DNA of 64,000 bases from an uncultured Prevotellaceae bacterium (GTDB lineage: Bacteria; Bacteroidota; Bacteroidia; Bacteroidales; Bacteroidaceae): positions 1-64,000 of the forward strand of contig CAMVIB010000007.1 in the NCBI GenBank assembly GCA_947167455.1, written 5' to 3'. A program made the position numbers and the translations under genes. The first letter of the stretch is position 1, and the number at the start of each line of letters is the position of its first letter. The notes beneath the pieces were generated by a model. That model was not told the DNA's origin and did no database searches. It was given only the letters and a program-made list of their open reading frames with translations. Positions 53,998-61,345 of this stretch are shown here, one piece after another.

Positions 53998-54397
53998 AGT
54001 TTTTAAACTCTAATATACCATCAACCTCATGCTCAACGAAAGGCCCCTCTTTGCACTCCAGAAGTAAAGAAGGTTCGATGCACTCCAAGCCATGCCACAC
54101 GTTCTATGGTATATTCACACCGTAAGTTCCACTGTCCTGACTGATAACACATGACTCCAGAACCTCGCCGTCATCGTTATAGGTTGTCACCCTGACCTTA
54201 CCCTTCAGAATCACAAAGGTCTCTGCCTTGGTGGGATGATGGTGTACTGGTATCTTAGTGCCAGGTTCCAGTGCGTTGAGGAAACGATGGCACTTGTCCT
54301 GAAGGCTCTGATGAAAGATGTAGTTCATCCTCAGCCTTGGGGACTTCTTTGCTTCATCCGCTACTTGTGTAAGTAATGTATCGTCTATTATCGTCAT
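53990..54397 (-). pseudogene. WbuC-family cupin with an in-frame TAG codon
   Basis: The ATG at 54397 (overlapping the previous stop as ATGA) begins a WbuC-like cupin: DKCHRFLNALEPGTKIPVHH, then HPTKAETFVILKGKVRVTTY with the metal-site histidines. At 54106-54104 a TAG follows YGVNIP. The same frame then continues with perfectly family-like NVWHGLECIEPSLLLECKEG and PFVEHEVDGILEF to a TAA at 53992-53990, 135 codons in all. This is a single nonsense change in an otherwise intact gene. The first 97 residues alone would lack the last cupin strands. Confidence 0.8.
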
Positions 54398-54792
54398 GCC
54401 TTTTCTCCTATTTCAAGTTGTTCTTCCAAAAACTCTGCTGCATCGGAAACACACAGAGGACACTCGCGCAACACTACCTTTGTACCGACACCTTTAAGTA
54501 GCTTGCATTGTGTGGCTCCGTTTCTTTCCTGGAACTTGGTCATTATCTGCCGCATCTGTTTCATGGACTTTACCTTATCCTTATTAACCAATCCCAAAAC
54601 GAGACCTACTCCAACGAGTGCGCCACAGGTTCCTTCCATGTTGCCCATACCACCACCAAAAGCCCCGGCAATGCTCATGGCTTCATCTTCACTTATCCCT
54701 GCAATATCGGCATAAGTATGGAGGATGGCTTGGGCGCAGTTGTGACTATTGCACCGTTTCTTTTCTGCTGCTATGTGTTTTCTTGTTTCCAT
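54394..54792 (-). CDS. C_GCAxxG_C_C family (putative redox) protein
   Basis: 132 residues with the family cysteines: NSHNCAQAILHTYADIAGIS, AFGGGMGNMEGTCGALVGVG, TQCKLLKGV and LRECPLCVSDAAEFLEE. These conserved cysteines suggest redox or metal chemistry; the function is not established. Cytoplasmic, single domain, normal length. It lies 5 bases after the nuclease gene and overlaps the wbuC-like start. Confidence 0.85.
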   Translation of the reverse strand: METRKHIAAEKKRCNSHNCAQAILHTYADIAGISEDEAMSIAGAFGGGMGNMEGTCGALVGVGLVLGLVNKDKVKSMKQMRQIMTKFQERNGATQCKLLKGVGTKVVLRECPLCVSDAAEFLEEQLEIGEKA

Positions 54793-54797
54793 GCAAT

Positions 54798-56624
54798 TTA
54801 ATATGTTGTGTTGATATACCTCTCTTCAAGATAATCCATCCACGATACACTCCTATCGCTCTTGTAATGTTTTTTTAATACATCGAAAAATGCTTCATAG
54901 GTGATAGCGTGAAATGTCTCTCTGCCCTTATCCGTCAGTAGTTCTTCGTATGCTTCAATAGAGCCTGTATGACCATCATAAGAATGAAAGTGAGTGTTTT
55001 CTGAAGGATATAGCGTAAGGGAATCAAAATAGTCGGTCATTCCTTTCTGTATCATTGCCAGTCCAAGAATGTGATTTCTCCAAAGCTGAATGAAATCAGG
55101 ATTGTTGAACTGTAAAGGGTCGTTGTTGACGAAACATCTACTGGCGCGAGTTGTTACCGAATAGGCAGATGTAGGTTCCTGCATCATTGCAAACTCTTTA
55201 TTGCCCACACTATACCCCTCTTCCGTGTATTTTACTTCGATGCCAATAACTCCAGTTCTTGTTTCAGACGTTTCATACTCCACATAAACGTCAAAAGCAG
55301 TCCTGTCTTGAATCGTATTGGGGGCATATTCTATTTTCCAGTTGCGAATGGTCTTAATGTCTCTATGAGGGAGTATTTCAGAGAAGCTATTAGCAGCAGC
55401 AACAAGGTCGGTCATCATTGGAACAAATATATTCCAAGGAATATGCTCACTTCGCAACATATTTGCCATCAATCCAAGATCTGTAGGAATCTTACCTCTA
55501 TCTGCACACAAAGCTTTTCCAATCTCTTCACGGTATTCAGGAACGAAGTTCATTAATCGTGCGGCATCAGCAAGTGTAAGGGTCGCAATGTCAGTCTCTG
55601 TTATGCGTCGATGTTCAAACTCTTCTGTTGTTTCATTTGTGCCTTGACGTGTAGAGTGGTTGCGCCCCATCTCCAATTTCAGGATATTCTCTCTGAACCA
55701 CGCCTGATGATGGCGACAAGCCTTCCTGTAATCGCTATCTCCTCCATAATGCGCTCTTGCTGGCTGTATTTCCATGGAGGATGTTAGATACTCAATCTTT
55801 ATATTGTGGCACGCCTCTCCCAGATTATTTATAATCCTGTCAAAACTCAGTTTGTCGTATTCGGAAGAGTTTGCAAGAATGAACATGATTTTTGGGCGTT
55901 CTGAAAAATTGTATCTGATAGGCGTACCTTCAAACAATTGTAACTGCGTTTTCTGTTTGATGATGCTCATAACATCTTGGAGAAGGGCTTGTCTGACATA
56001 TACGTTGTTTATAATTCGTTGTGACATTCTCACATGTTCTTCAATGCCTGACTTACCATCAACAGCTCCAAGTCCGCATTTCACCTCTGCAAGATAAATG
56101 TCATGTTTTCCAACTTTATCAGGTTCGTTGCTGACAATGAGCAAATCTACTTTCGTTTTCTCCACTCGACATTCTACAGGAATCTTGGCCTGTTCCGGTG
56201 CCCATTCCATATCAATAGCAAGATACTTCCCCGAAAAGGAGTTGTGTTCAGACTCGTACTGTTGCTGAACGATAAACTCCTCATGCGACTTGTATTTCTT
56301 GCAAAGAGCCTTGGCATCTTCAAAATATCGTCTGACCTTGTCTGCGTCCTGCAAATCAGCAGGTTCTCTGAGTTGCACACTTAATGTCAATCCGTCTTTC
56401 CTGTTTGTGTAATAGCGAGGGTTGAGCATAGTGATATTGTCAGAAGTGTTCTTCCTGTGGGATATTTTTAGAATCAGGTTCTTCTGACAATATATCATTA
56501 CTTCATCCTTCACTCTGATTTCAAAGGCCAACTCTTTGTCGGTCTTAACATAATGGAGGAAGTCATAATATACGCCACCCTCCAGGTACTTTGCCAAATG
56601 GTCAGATGATAGAATTCTTGCCAT
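54798..56624 (-). CDS. PGN_0703-type PD-(D/E)XK nuclease family protein
   Basis: 608 residues. The C-terminal half resembles the PGN_0703 putative restriction endonuclease family: TAFDVYVEYETSETRTGVIG, IEVKYTEEGYSVGNKEFAMM with the Glu-x-Lys core near residue 458, and NPDFIQLWRNHILGLAMIQK. The N-terminal half has a second nuclease-like core: KVDLLIVSNEPDKVGKHDIY then LAEVKCGLGAVDGKSGIEEH near 176, so two PD-(D/E)XK-like sites may be present. It probably cleaves or binds DNA, perhaps in defence or repair (inference). It directly follows a broken phospholipase-D-like nuclease gene by 7 bases. The DNA is clearly more AT-rich than the housekeeping regions. Confidence 0.7.
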   Translation of the reverse strand: MARILSSDHLAKYLEGGVYYDFLHYVKTDKELAFEIRVKDEVMIYCQKNLILKISHRKNTSDNITMLNPRYYTNRKDGLTLSVQLREPADLQDADKVRRYFEDAKALCKKYKSHEEFIVQQQYESEHNSFSGKYLAIDMEWAPEQAKIPVECRVEKTKVDLLIVSNEPDKVGKHDIYLAEVKCGLGAVDGKSGIEEHVRMSQRIINNVYVRQALLQDVMSIIKQKTQLQLFEGTPIRYNFSERPKIMFILANSSEYDKLSFDRIINNLGEACHNIKIEYLTSSMEIQPARAHYGGDSDYRKACRHHQAWFRENILKLEMGRNHSTRQGTNETTEEFEHRRITETDIATLTLADAARLMNFVPEYREEIGKALCADRGKIPTDLGLMANMLRSEHIPWNIFVPMMTDLVAAANSFSEILPHRDIKTIRNWKIEYAPNTIQDRTAFDVYVEYETSETRTGVIGIEVKYTEEGYSVGNKEFAMMQEPTSAYSVTTRASRCFVNNDPLQFNNPDFIQLWRNHILGLAMIQKGMTDYFDSLTLYPSENTHFHSYDGHTGSIEAYEELLTDKGRETFHAITYEAFFDVLKKHYKSDRSVSWMDYLEERYINTTY

Positions 56625-56631
56625 ACTTACA

Positions 56632-57138
56632 CTATTTTATCGGGTCTGAACAATATTCTCTTCTGCCATATTCCTTACAGAATTTGCCTATCCATACATT
56701 ATCAAACTGCTCAATGGCAGCTTCAACCATTTCTGGGTCATCGGTCAAGATTCCTGCCTCGAAGTTCCTTTTTCGTGGCGATTTCATACCCATCCCTGCT
56801 CCAGTCAAGTTAGCCGAACCGACGTAGGCAATGGTGGAGTCGATGATGATGAGCATGAAATGGACTCAGGGACATAGCACACGCTCCATACCGTCATAGA
56901 GGATTGGATGCTTCTCGTGATCCTCTCTCCATGCAGTTCCTTGTTCCTTTGCATGAATCAGCCTGACCTCCACACCCTTTTTGAGCAAAGAAGCAATCAG
57001 GGCTAAGAATGGCTTATTATCGACATACAGGTCTTTGATGTCTGCCGTTCCAATCCACACCGTCTGTTTGGCTTTGCTTACCAGAGACAGGACTTCCTTG
57101 TAGTGGCTCTCGTCTGCTATGTACTTGATGAAGCTCAT
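56632..57138 (-). pseudogene. Phospholipase D-like (HKD) protein, interrupted by in-frame TGA
   Basis: Two adjoining pieces in one frame: MSFIKYIADESHYKEVLSLV to YDGMERVLCP, then TGA (56868-56866), then VHFMLIIIDSTIAYVGSANLTGAGMGMKS to the stop at 56632, 168 codons in all. The second piece holds the HKD region, but the expected Lys of HxKxxxxD is Met (HFMLIIID). In relatives CPRVHFK is usual, so TGA probably replaces an Arg codon. The gene is doubly damaged at the active site. It sits between the YdeI-like gene (ATGA overlap) and the PGN_0703-type nuclease gene. Confidence 0.8.
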
Positions 57139-57473
57139 ATCGCTGTTAATGCTTTTCTCCCAGAATCAGTCATCTGCCCCTTCGCTTCGAGATGCCTGCA
57201 CCGTTCTTTGTTGAGTTCCGTCCAATGGCTACCTTTCCTTCTTGGTGAAAGTCTTTGTGCCAATCGACCATCAGGCAGTTTCTTCAACGTAGAATCAATC
57301 CATCCGAAACATAAGGCCTCCTCTACTATTTCAATGTAGGGCAGTGTATCTGCCTTGGGAGTCTTTGACCTGTTGCAAGCCACCCAACAGAATTTCTCTG
57401 AAAGATGGTTTTGCTCAAACCATTCCCTCAGCTGCTTTCGTTCCGTGAATGTCAACAGGTTTGTTACTTCCAT
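57135..57473 (-). CDS. YdeI/OmpD-associated family protein, short form
   Basis: 112 residues: TNLLTFTERKQLREWFEQNH, FCWVACNRSKTPKADTLPYI, EIVEEALCFGWIDSTLKKLP, QRLSPRRKGSHWTELNKERC. This matches the N-terminal part of YdeI/OmpD-associated proteins, usually about 190 residues; the C-terminal OmdA-like segment is absent. It ends in an ATGA overlap with the broken PLD-like gene. Either a short natural variant or a truncation. The molecular function is not established. Confidence 0.75.
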   Translation of the reverse strand: MEVTNLLTFTERKQLREWFEQNHLSEKFCWVACNRSKTPKADTLPYIEIVEEALCFGWIDSTLKKLPDGRLAQRLSPRRKGSHWTELNKERCRHLEAKGQMTDSGRKALTAI

Positions 57474-57482
57474 GTGGTGCGC

Positions 57483-58046
57483 TTACTTTAGCCGCTTACC
57501 ATCGGAGAAAGCATTACCAACTGTCTTTCCCAACTGAATGTAAGTATTGTGTACCGGGTCGAATGTGATAAGCTCCATCTTCTCTACATCGGGCTTGCCA
57601 TCTTCTGCCAGGTACTTTTCGTCGCAGAGGATATTCACGATTTCTGCGACGAGATAATAGCCTGTCTCGCTCTCGTCTATCTTCTGTTTAACACGGCATT
57701 CAAGTGTCATCGGGAATTCCTTGAAAACAGGAGCATTGACATTGGGAGCATTCTCTACAGTCCAACCTGCTTTCGTCATCTTGTCAGGTGTGTTCCTGCC
57801 GCTAACGATGCCTACATAGTCAGAGGCTATCATGGTATCAGCAGTAGCGAAAGTAACCGTAAATTCAGGGTTTTCTGCAAGGTTGTCTGTTGTAGCATGA
57901 GAACCAAGCGAGATAATGATTTCGTGCATATCCCACTGGCCACCCCAAGCAGCGTTCATTGCATTGGGCTTACCGTTCTTATCATAAGTGCCGATAATCA
58001 GCACTGGTTGTGGAAGAATCCACGCTGTTGACTTAAAACTTTTCAT
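57483..58046 (-). CDS. Flavin reductase family protein (FMN-binding split barrel)
   Basis: 187 residues: MKSFKSTAWILPQPVLIIGT, GKPNAMNAAWGGQWDMHEII, SHATTDNLAENPEFTVTFAT and ASDYVGIVSGRNTPDKMTKA. These are typical of flavin-reductase-like FMN-binding split barrels in Bacteroidetes. It probably reduces or carries flavin for a partner oxidoreductase; the partner is unknown. Its start overlaps the DUF1294 gene's stop by four bases (ATGA). Confidence 0.88.
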   Translation of the reverse strand: MKSFKSTAWILPQPVLIIGTYDKNGKPNAMNAAWGGQWDMHEIIISLGSHATTDNLAENPEFTVTFATADTMIASDYVGIVSGRNTPDKMTKAGWTVENAPNVNAPVFKEFPMTLECRVKQKIDESETGYYLVAEIVNILCDEKYLAEDGKPDVEKMELITFDPVHNTYIQLGKTVGNAFSDGKRLK

Positions 58047-58333
58047 ATTGTTTTTGATATTATAATATAGACGATTAATGCAAGTTGAATAATGATGATG
58101 ACTGGTACGCCATACTTGAACTTCTTATGCTGAGTCTTGTGATGCCAAACCTTCATTCCAAGCCAAGCTCCGATACTTCCACCAAGTACAGCCAAACCTA
58201 ACAATGCCGTCTCTCTTATGCGCCACTTGGACTTCTTCGCTTTCCACTTATCGATACCGTACACGAAGAAAGTGACCACGTTGATGACGGCGAGGTAGAT
58301 GAGGGCGATATGTAGGAGTTTCAGAGGTTCCAT
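58043..58333 (-). CDS. DUF1294 membrane protein
   Basis: 96 residues with three hydrophobic segments: LLHIALIYLAVINVVTFFVY, LLGLAVLGGSIGAWLGMKVW and VPVIIIIQLALIVYIIISKT. The DUF1294 signature YGIDKWKAKKSKWRIRE-TALL and KTQHKKFKYGVP is clear. Function unknown. It is 19 bases after the acetyltransferase gene. Confidence 0.88.
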   Translation of the reverse strand: MEPLKLLHIALIYLAVINVVTFFVYGIDKWKAKKSKWRIRETALLGLAVLGGSIGAWLGMKVWHHKTQHKKFKYGVPVIIIIQLALIVYIIISKTI

Positions 58334-58352
58334 CTGTTCGATAAGTTGGAAT

Positions 58353-58976
58353 TTATTTGTATAGTCGATTTATCTCTTCTTGCAAATTGGAAAGGAACAT
58401 TCCTGCGTGAGCACCATCCATCTGTGTATGGTGGAACTGGAAAGATATAGGAAGTTCGTACCGGAACCATCTCTTTCTGTATCGTCCCCATATCATAAAC
58501 GGGTTATTGAAAATCCCGCTATTCATGCCAACGGCCCCGTCTATCTTAGTATCTATAATGGCCGATGTGCCAATAACCATACACTCATCCGACAAATCCC
58601 TGTCAGTGCGACTTTCAGCAACCTTCAGTGTGTATTCCATATACTGCTGACTGAACACTTCTATGTCTTCGTTGAAGAGGATGTCACAAGAAGAAACCTC
58701 GCCCTCTTTGTTCTTGACGATGGTGTTGACTGCAAGACAGTCGTACTGCATTAGCTTGTCGCCGACAGGCAGTAGATAGAACTCTTTGACGGAAGAAGCG
58801 GCTTTGCCGATACACCAGTCCAGCAGCATGTTGAACTTGTATCCCTTCTTCCGGCTTATTCTTACCAATCGCGTAACATCAATCGTCTTGAAGAACGTGA
58901 CCATCGGATTTGGAGCCTTCATCCATAACTCGAAGGCTTGGGCGCGACTGGTGTCTTTTGGATTTACTTCACGCAT
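58353..58976 (-). CDS. CatA-like (chloramphenicol acetyltransferase family) acyltransferase
   Basis: 207 residues. The catalytic block is FQFHHTQMDGAHAGMFLSNL near residue 183 (HHxxxDG). Other family parts are MVTFFKTIDVTRLVRISRKK, YKFNMLLDWCIGKAASSVKE and NPFMIWGRYRKRWFRYELPI. The CAT fold transfers acetyl from acetyl-CoA to a hydroxyl. Chromosomal Bacteroidetes homologues are not necessarily resistance enzymes, so the acceptor is left open. It is about 20 bases after the upstream hypothetical gene. Confidence 0.87.
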   Translation of the reverse strand: MREVNPKDTSRAQAFELWMKAPNPMVTFFKTIDVTRLVRISRKKGYKFNMLLDWCIGKAASSVKEFYLLPVGDKLMQYDCLAVNTIVKNKEGEVSSCDILFNEDIEVFSQQYMEYTLKVAESRTDRDLSDECMVIGTSAIIDTKIDGAVGMNSGIFNNPFMIWGRYRKRWFRYELPISFQFHHTQMDGAHAGMFLSNLQEEINRLYK

Positions 58977-58996
58977 AAATTCCGATTTATCTGTGA

Positions 58997-59593
58997 TTAC
59001 ATTTTGGCCATGTGATAGCCCATTCTGTTCAATTGCATAGCGGCTCCGAACAAGTAGAGTTGATGCAGGCAGGAAACGTAGGCATTGAAAGCCTCTTTTG
59101 TTCCTGGTTCTATGTTCTGATGACGGAGGGAATTATAGACACGAGAGGCACATTCACCAACCAGTTTCTCCAACACGGTATAGTCAACGCCTCTAAGCAA
59201 CAATACATCTTCACGGATATATTCATCCATTGCATCGTAGCCCCTCTTGTCTCTCATGTAGGCGTAGAGATCTTCAATCTTTGAGTAGATTTGACCTTCG
59301 GTCGAGTTCCGTCGCGACTCGGCAGAGTCGGAGCAAGCTCCACTCTGCTCTCGCTGCTCCGTCACTTCCCATTCAGCATCCCAAAACTTAGCAACGGCCA
59401 TGCCAATATACATCATCCAACCGAGGGAAGCGGATGGGAAGTCGTTGAACTCCTTGATGCCATCGGGGATGTAGGCTTTTGCTGTCTGCTCCCATTTCTC
59501 TTCGACATCGGGACATTCTGGCAAACGAGCATCAATCTCTTTCATTGACTGAAGGAACTGGTGCAAGTCCTGGTGTAGTTCTTGTTCAAACAA
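58997..59593 (-). CDS. Conserved hypothetical protein, 5' end lost at the IS66 remnant, with repeat insertion
   Basis: 198 residues from a TTG at 59593; an ATG at 59545 is the first good start, but residues before it (FEQELHQDLHQFLQSMKEID) look native, so the true start was probably upstream and is replaced by IS66 DNA. Body: YIPDGIKEFNDFPSASLGWM, MYIGMAVAKFWDAEWE, YAYMRDKRGYDAMDEYIRED, KEAFNAYVSCLHQLYLFGAA. It resembles a Bacteroidetes hypothetical family; function unknown. About 25 residues after DAEWE (Ser/Glu/Arg-rich) are encoded by a palindromic stretch at 59300-59350 and look inserted. Confidence 0.65.
   Translation of the reverse strand: MFEQELHQDLHQFLQSMKEIDARLPECPDVEEKWEQTAKAYIPDGIKEFNDFPSASLGWMMYIGMAVAKFWDAEWEVTEQREQSGACSDSAESRRNSTEGQIYSKIEDLYAYMRDKRGYDAMDEYIREDVLLLRGVDYTVLEKLVGECASRVYNSLRHQNIEPGTKEAFNAYVSCLHQLYLFGAAMQLNRMGYHMAKM
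59322..59348. repeat. Palindrome within the conserved hypothetical gene
   Basis: GCAGAGTCGGAG, four bases, CTCCACTCTGC: a stem of 11 pairs with one bulge. It is part of a roughly 75-base segment that keeps the reading frame and looks foreign to the protein. Confidence 0.65.
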
Positions 59594-59599
59594 GCGCCC

Positions 59600-59878
59600 C
59601 GTTGGGCCGAGCGGCTCTTCAAATTGCTGGACAACAATCTCGTAGAAAGGCTCAACAGATATGTATCACTCTCAAGAAGAAACTCGCTCTTCTTCGGATC
59701 CCACAAAGGAGCCGTGCGGGCTGTCATGTTTTACTCGCTGTCATGCTCCTGCAGACTCCGGGGCATCAATTTCTTCGAATACATCTCGGATGTCATCAAC
59801 AGGACAGCACTCATGCAGCCTAATACGGACATCAGGGAATACAGGGCTCTACTGCCTGACCAATGGAAGACCTTATAG
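59600..59878 (+). pseudogene. IS66-family transposase C-terminal remnant
   Basis: Reads LDNNLVERLNRYVSLSRRNS, LFFGSHKGAVRAVMFYSLSC and CRLRGINFFEYISDVINRTA, ending YRALLPDQWKTL. It covers the last DDE catalytic region and the IS66 C-terminal helix bundle. The 5' 80% of the transposase is missing; the break is at the 5' end of the 58997 gene. About 100 bases of probable IS66 3' non-coding DNA separate it from ssrA. Confidence 0.85.
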
Positions 59879-59982
59879 GCCGGAAGGCGTCAAAGCGGAT
59901 ACGCTTACCCCATTATCGATTATCTGGGGGAGTGGGGTTTGGGGCGGCTTTCTTGTAAAATGTTGATTTTTCAGTATATGTA

Positions 59983-60384
59983 AGTGGAGCTGGAGGGAAT
60001 TGAACCCTCGTCCAAACAGGGGAATCATGAGCTTTCTACACGCTTATCTCAGCTTGTGTTTTCGTGCTGCGGCAAGACCTGAGCTACCGACCTCAGCCTT
60101 ATCCTCTGTGAGCTTCATCTTCGGCGCGAGGCCGCCTCGGACTATCCCCCTTTTTGCTGCACCACTTTGCCAGAGCGCCAGGGGGCGGATAGGTCTCTGA
60201 GTGATGTCCCGTCGCCGCACCTTGTGCAGCGATGATGCTAATCTACTGTGCTTCGATTAAGCAGCGAGAGCGTACTGTGTTTCGCCAGATAATTCTTTGC
60301 AGACCATGTATTAAAGAGAGCGGCCAGCGACTCTCTGCGTGCTTACACACCATCCCGTCCTGCTGTCAAATCCATGTCAGCCCC
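59983..60384 (-). ncRNA. ssrA: Transfer-messenger RNA (tmRNA)
   Basis: 402 bases on the minus strand. The 5' end GGGGCTGACATGGATTTGAC (60384) and the 3' end with the T-arm GGTTCAATTCCCTCCAGCTC then CA (59983) pair as the tRNA-like domain, with the CCA encoded. The tag frame at 60286-60257 reads GETQYALAA then TAA, preceded by the alanine carried by tmRNA. tmRNA rescues stalled ribosomes and tags the product for proteolysis. The 3' end faces the accessory strip, a common integration site for islands. Confidence 0.97.
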
Positions 60385-60397
60385 GAGAAAAGCGTTG

Positions 60398-60428
60398 CAA
60401 AGTTATGTCAAAAAACTGATATGCCAAA
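60398..60428 (-). promoter_or_regulatory. Promoter of ssrA
   Basis: On the minus strand TTTG (60428-60425), 19 bases, TAACTTTG (60405-60398). Transcription would start a few bases before the mature 5' end at 60384, consistent with RNase P trimming a short leader. Confidence 0.75.
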
Positions 60429-60483
60429 AATTTTTTACGCTTTCTTCACAATAAACATACATTTTTTGTGTTTTATTATTGTA

Positions 60484-61119
60484 ATGGTTCATCAAGCAAC
60501 ATTAGAGATGGTAATTACGGACGGCATGAGCGTAGGCGAGCGTGTCGTCAAGCGTGTGTTCGACATCGTGGGTGCTGTGTTTGGCCTTGTGCTGCTCAGT
60601 CCCGTGTTTGTCGTTATCTTCGTTGTATTGAAGTATCAGGGTTTCGGCTCTGTGATATTCAGGCAGGAACGCATCGGCTATCATGGCCGTCCGTTCTATA
60701 TTCTTAAGTTCCGCACGATGGTTCTTGACTCAGAAGAGGACGGTGTGCCTATGCTGGCGCAGAAGAGCGATGAGCGTCTGACACCCGTGGGTCGTTTCCT
60801 GCGTGAGCACCATCTGGACGAGCTTCCGCAGCTGTGGAACGTGTTGCGTGGGGACATGAGTTTCGTTGGTCCGCGTCCGGAACGTAAGTACTTTATCGAT
60901 AAGATAATGCAATGTAACCCCGACTATGAGTATATCTATCTGATGCGTCCTGGCACGACGTCGTTAGCCACAATATATAATGGCTATACTGACACGATGG
61001 AGAAGATGCTTATCCGTCTGCAGATGGACTTGGACTATCTGCAGAAGCGCTCGTTGCTGCTGGACCTGAAGATTATGCTGACGACGGCAGAGTACATCAT
61101 CTTTGGCAAGAAGTTCTAG
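60484..61119 (+). CDS. Bacterial sugar transferase (polyisoprenyl-phosphate glycosyl-1-phosphate transferase)
   Basis: 211 residues. The start at 60484 is chosen because the longer open frame overlaps ssrA. One membrane segment (FDIVGAVFGLVLLSPVFVVI) is followed by the conserved core IFRQERIGYHGRPFYILKFR, HHLDELPQLWNVLRGDMSFV and GPRPERKYF. This family (Wbap/WcaJ-type catalytic domain) loads the first sugar-1-phosphate onto undecaprenyl phosphate at the inner membrane to begin an exopolysaccharide or O-antigen unit. It is short, without the N-terminal CoA-binding-like domain. It precedes the export genes by 219 bases of repeats; its stop codon is the first base-overlap of that repeat block. 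Confidence 0.92.
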   Translation: MVHQATLEMVITDGMSVGERVVKRVFDIVGAVFGLVLLSPVFVVIFVVLKYQGFGSVIFRQERIGYHGRPFYILKFRTMVLDSEEDGVPMLAQKSDERLTPVGRFLREHHLDELPQLWNVLRGDMSFVGPRPERKYFIDKIMQCNPDYEYIYLMRPGTTSLATIYNGYTDTMEKMLIRLQMDLDYLQKRSLLLDLKIMLTTAEYIIFGKKF

Positions 61120-61237
61120 CCCCCCAGCCCCCTGAAGGGGGGATAGGCCCCCCAGCCCCCTGAAGGGGATAAGGCCCCCCAGCCCCCTGAAGGGGGAGTT
61201 CCTGGGTATAAGCCGGCCCCCCGGCCCCCTGAAGGGG
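61119..61237 (+). repeat. Four copies of the CAGCCCCCTGAAGGGG repeat
   Basis: Copies at 61119, 61147, 61174 and 61216 (the last with CGGCCCCC). The first begins with the G of the sugar transferase stop codon. The third carries the GAGTTCCTGGGTATA extension also found at 51282. Each core is a small hairpin (CCCC-TGAA-GGGG). Confidence 0.93.
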
Positions 61238-61294
61238 GAGTTCCTGAGAAGTGGGAAGTGAGAGGTGAGAAGTGGGAAGTGTAAGGTATAATAA

Positions 61295-61345
61295 AAGGTA
61301 TAAGATAATATAAGGTATAAGATAATATAAGGTATAAGATGAATA
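61295..61345 (+). repeat. Three tandem 17-bp AT-rich repeats running into the next start codon
   Basis: AAGGTATAAGATAATAT occurs at 61295 and 61312, and a variant at 61329 contains the ATG at 61339. Before it lies a purine-rich run of GAAGTGGGAAGTGAGAGG type (about 61248-61281). No consensus promoter is visible here. Confidence 0.88.

Noticed and set aside
53990-57138. Recoding of TAG or TGA as pyrrolysine or selenocysteine
   Set aside because: Two different stop codons in neighbouring genes that show other damage; the TGA is not at a redox or known Sec position, and no dedicated tRNA or SECIS-like structure was seen. Simple decay is more likely.
59983-60012. att duplication of the ssrA 3' end marking an integrated island
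   Set aside because: I looked for the GGTTCAATTCCCTCCAGCTC sequence elsewhere in the window and found no second copy, and there is no integrase gene; kept only as a possibility outside the window.
60232-60483. 84-residue N-terminal extension of the sugar transferase
   Set aside because: Overlaps the 5' part of ssrA and its promoter; the ATG at 60484 gives the normal family N-terminus.
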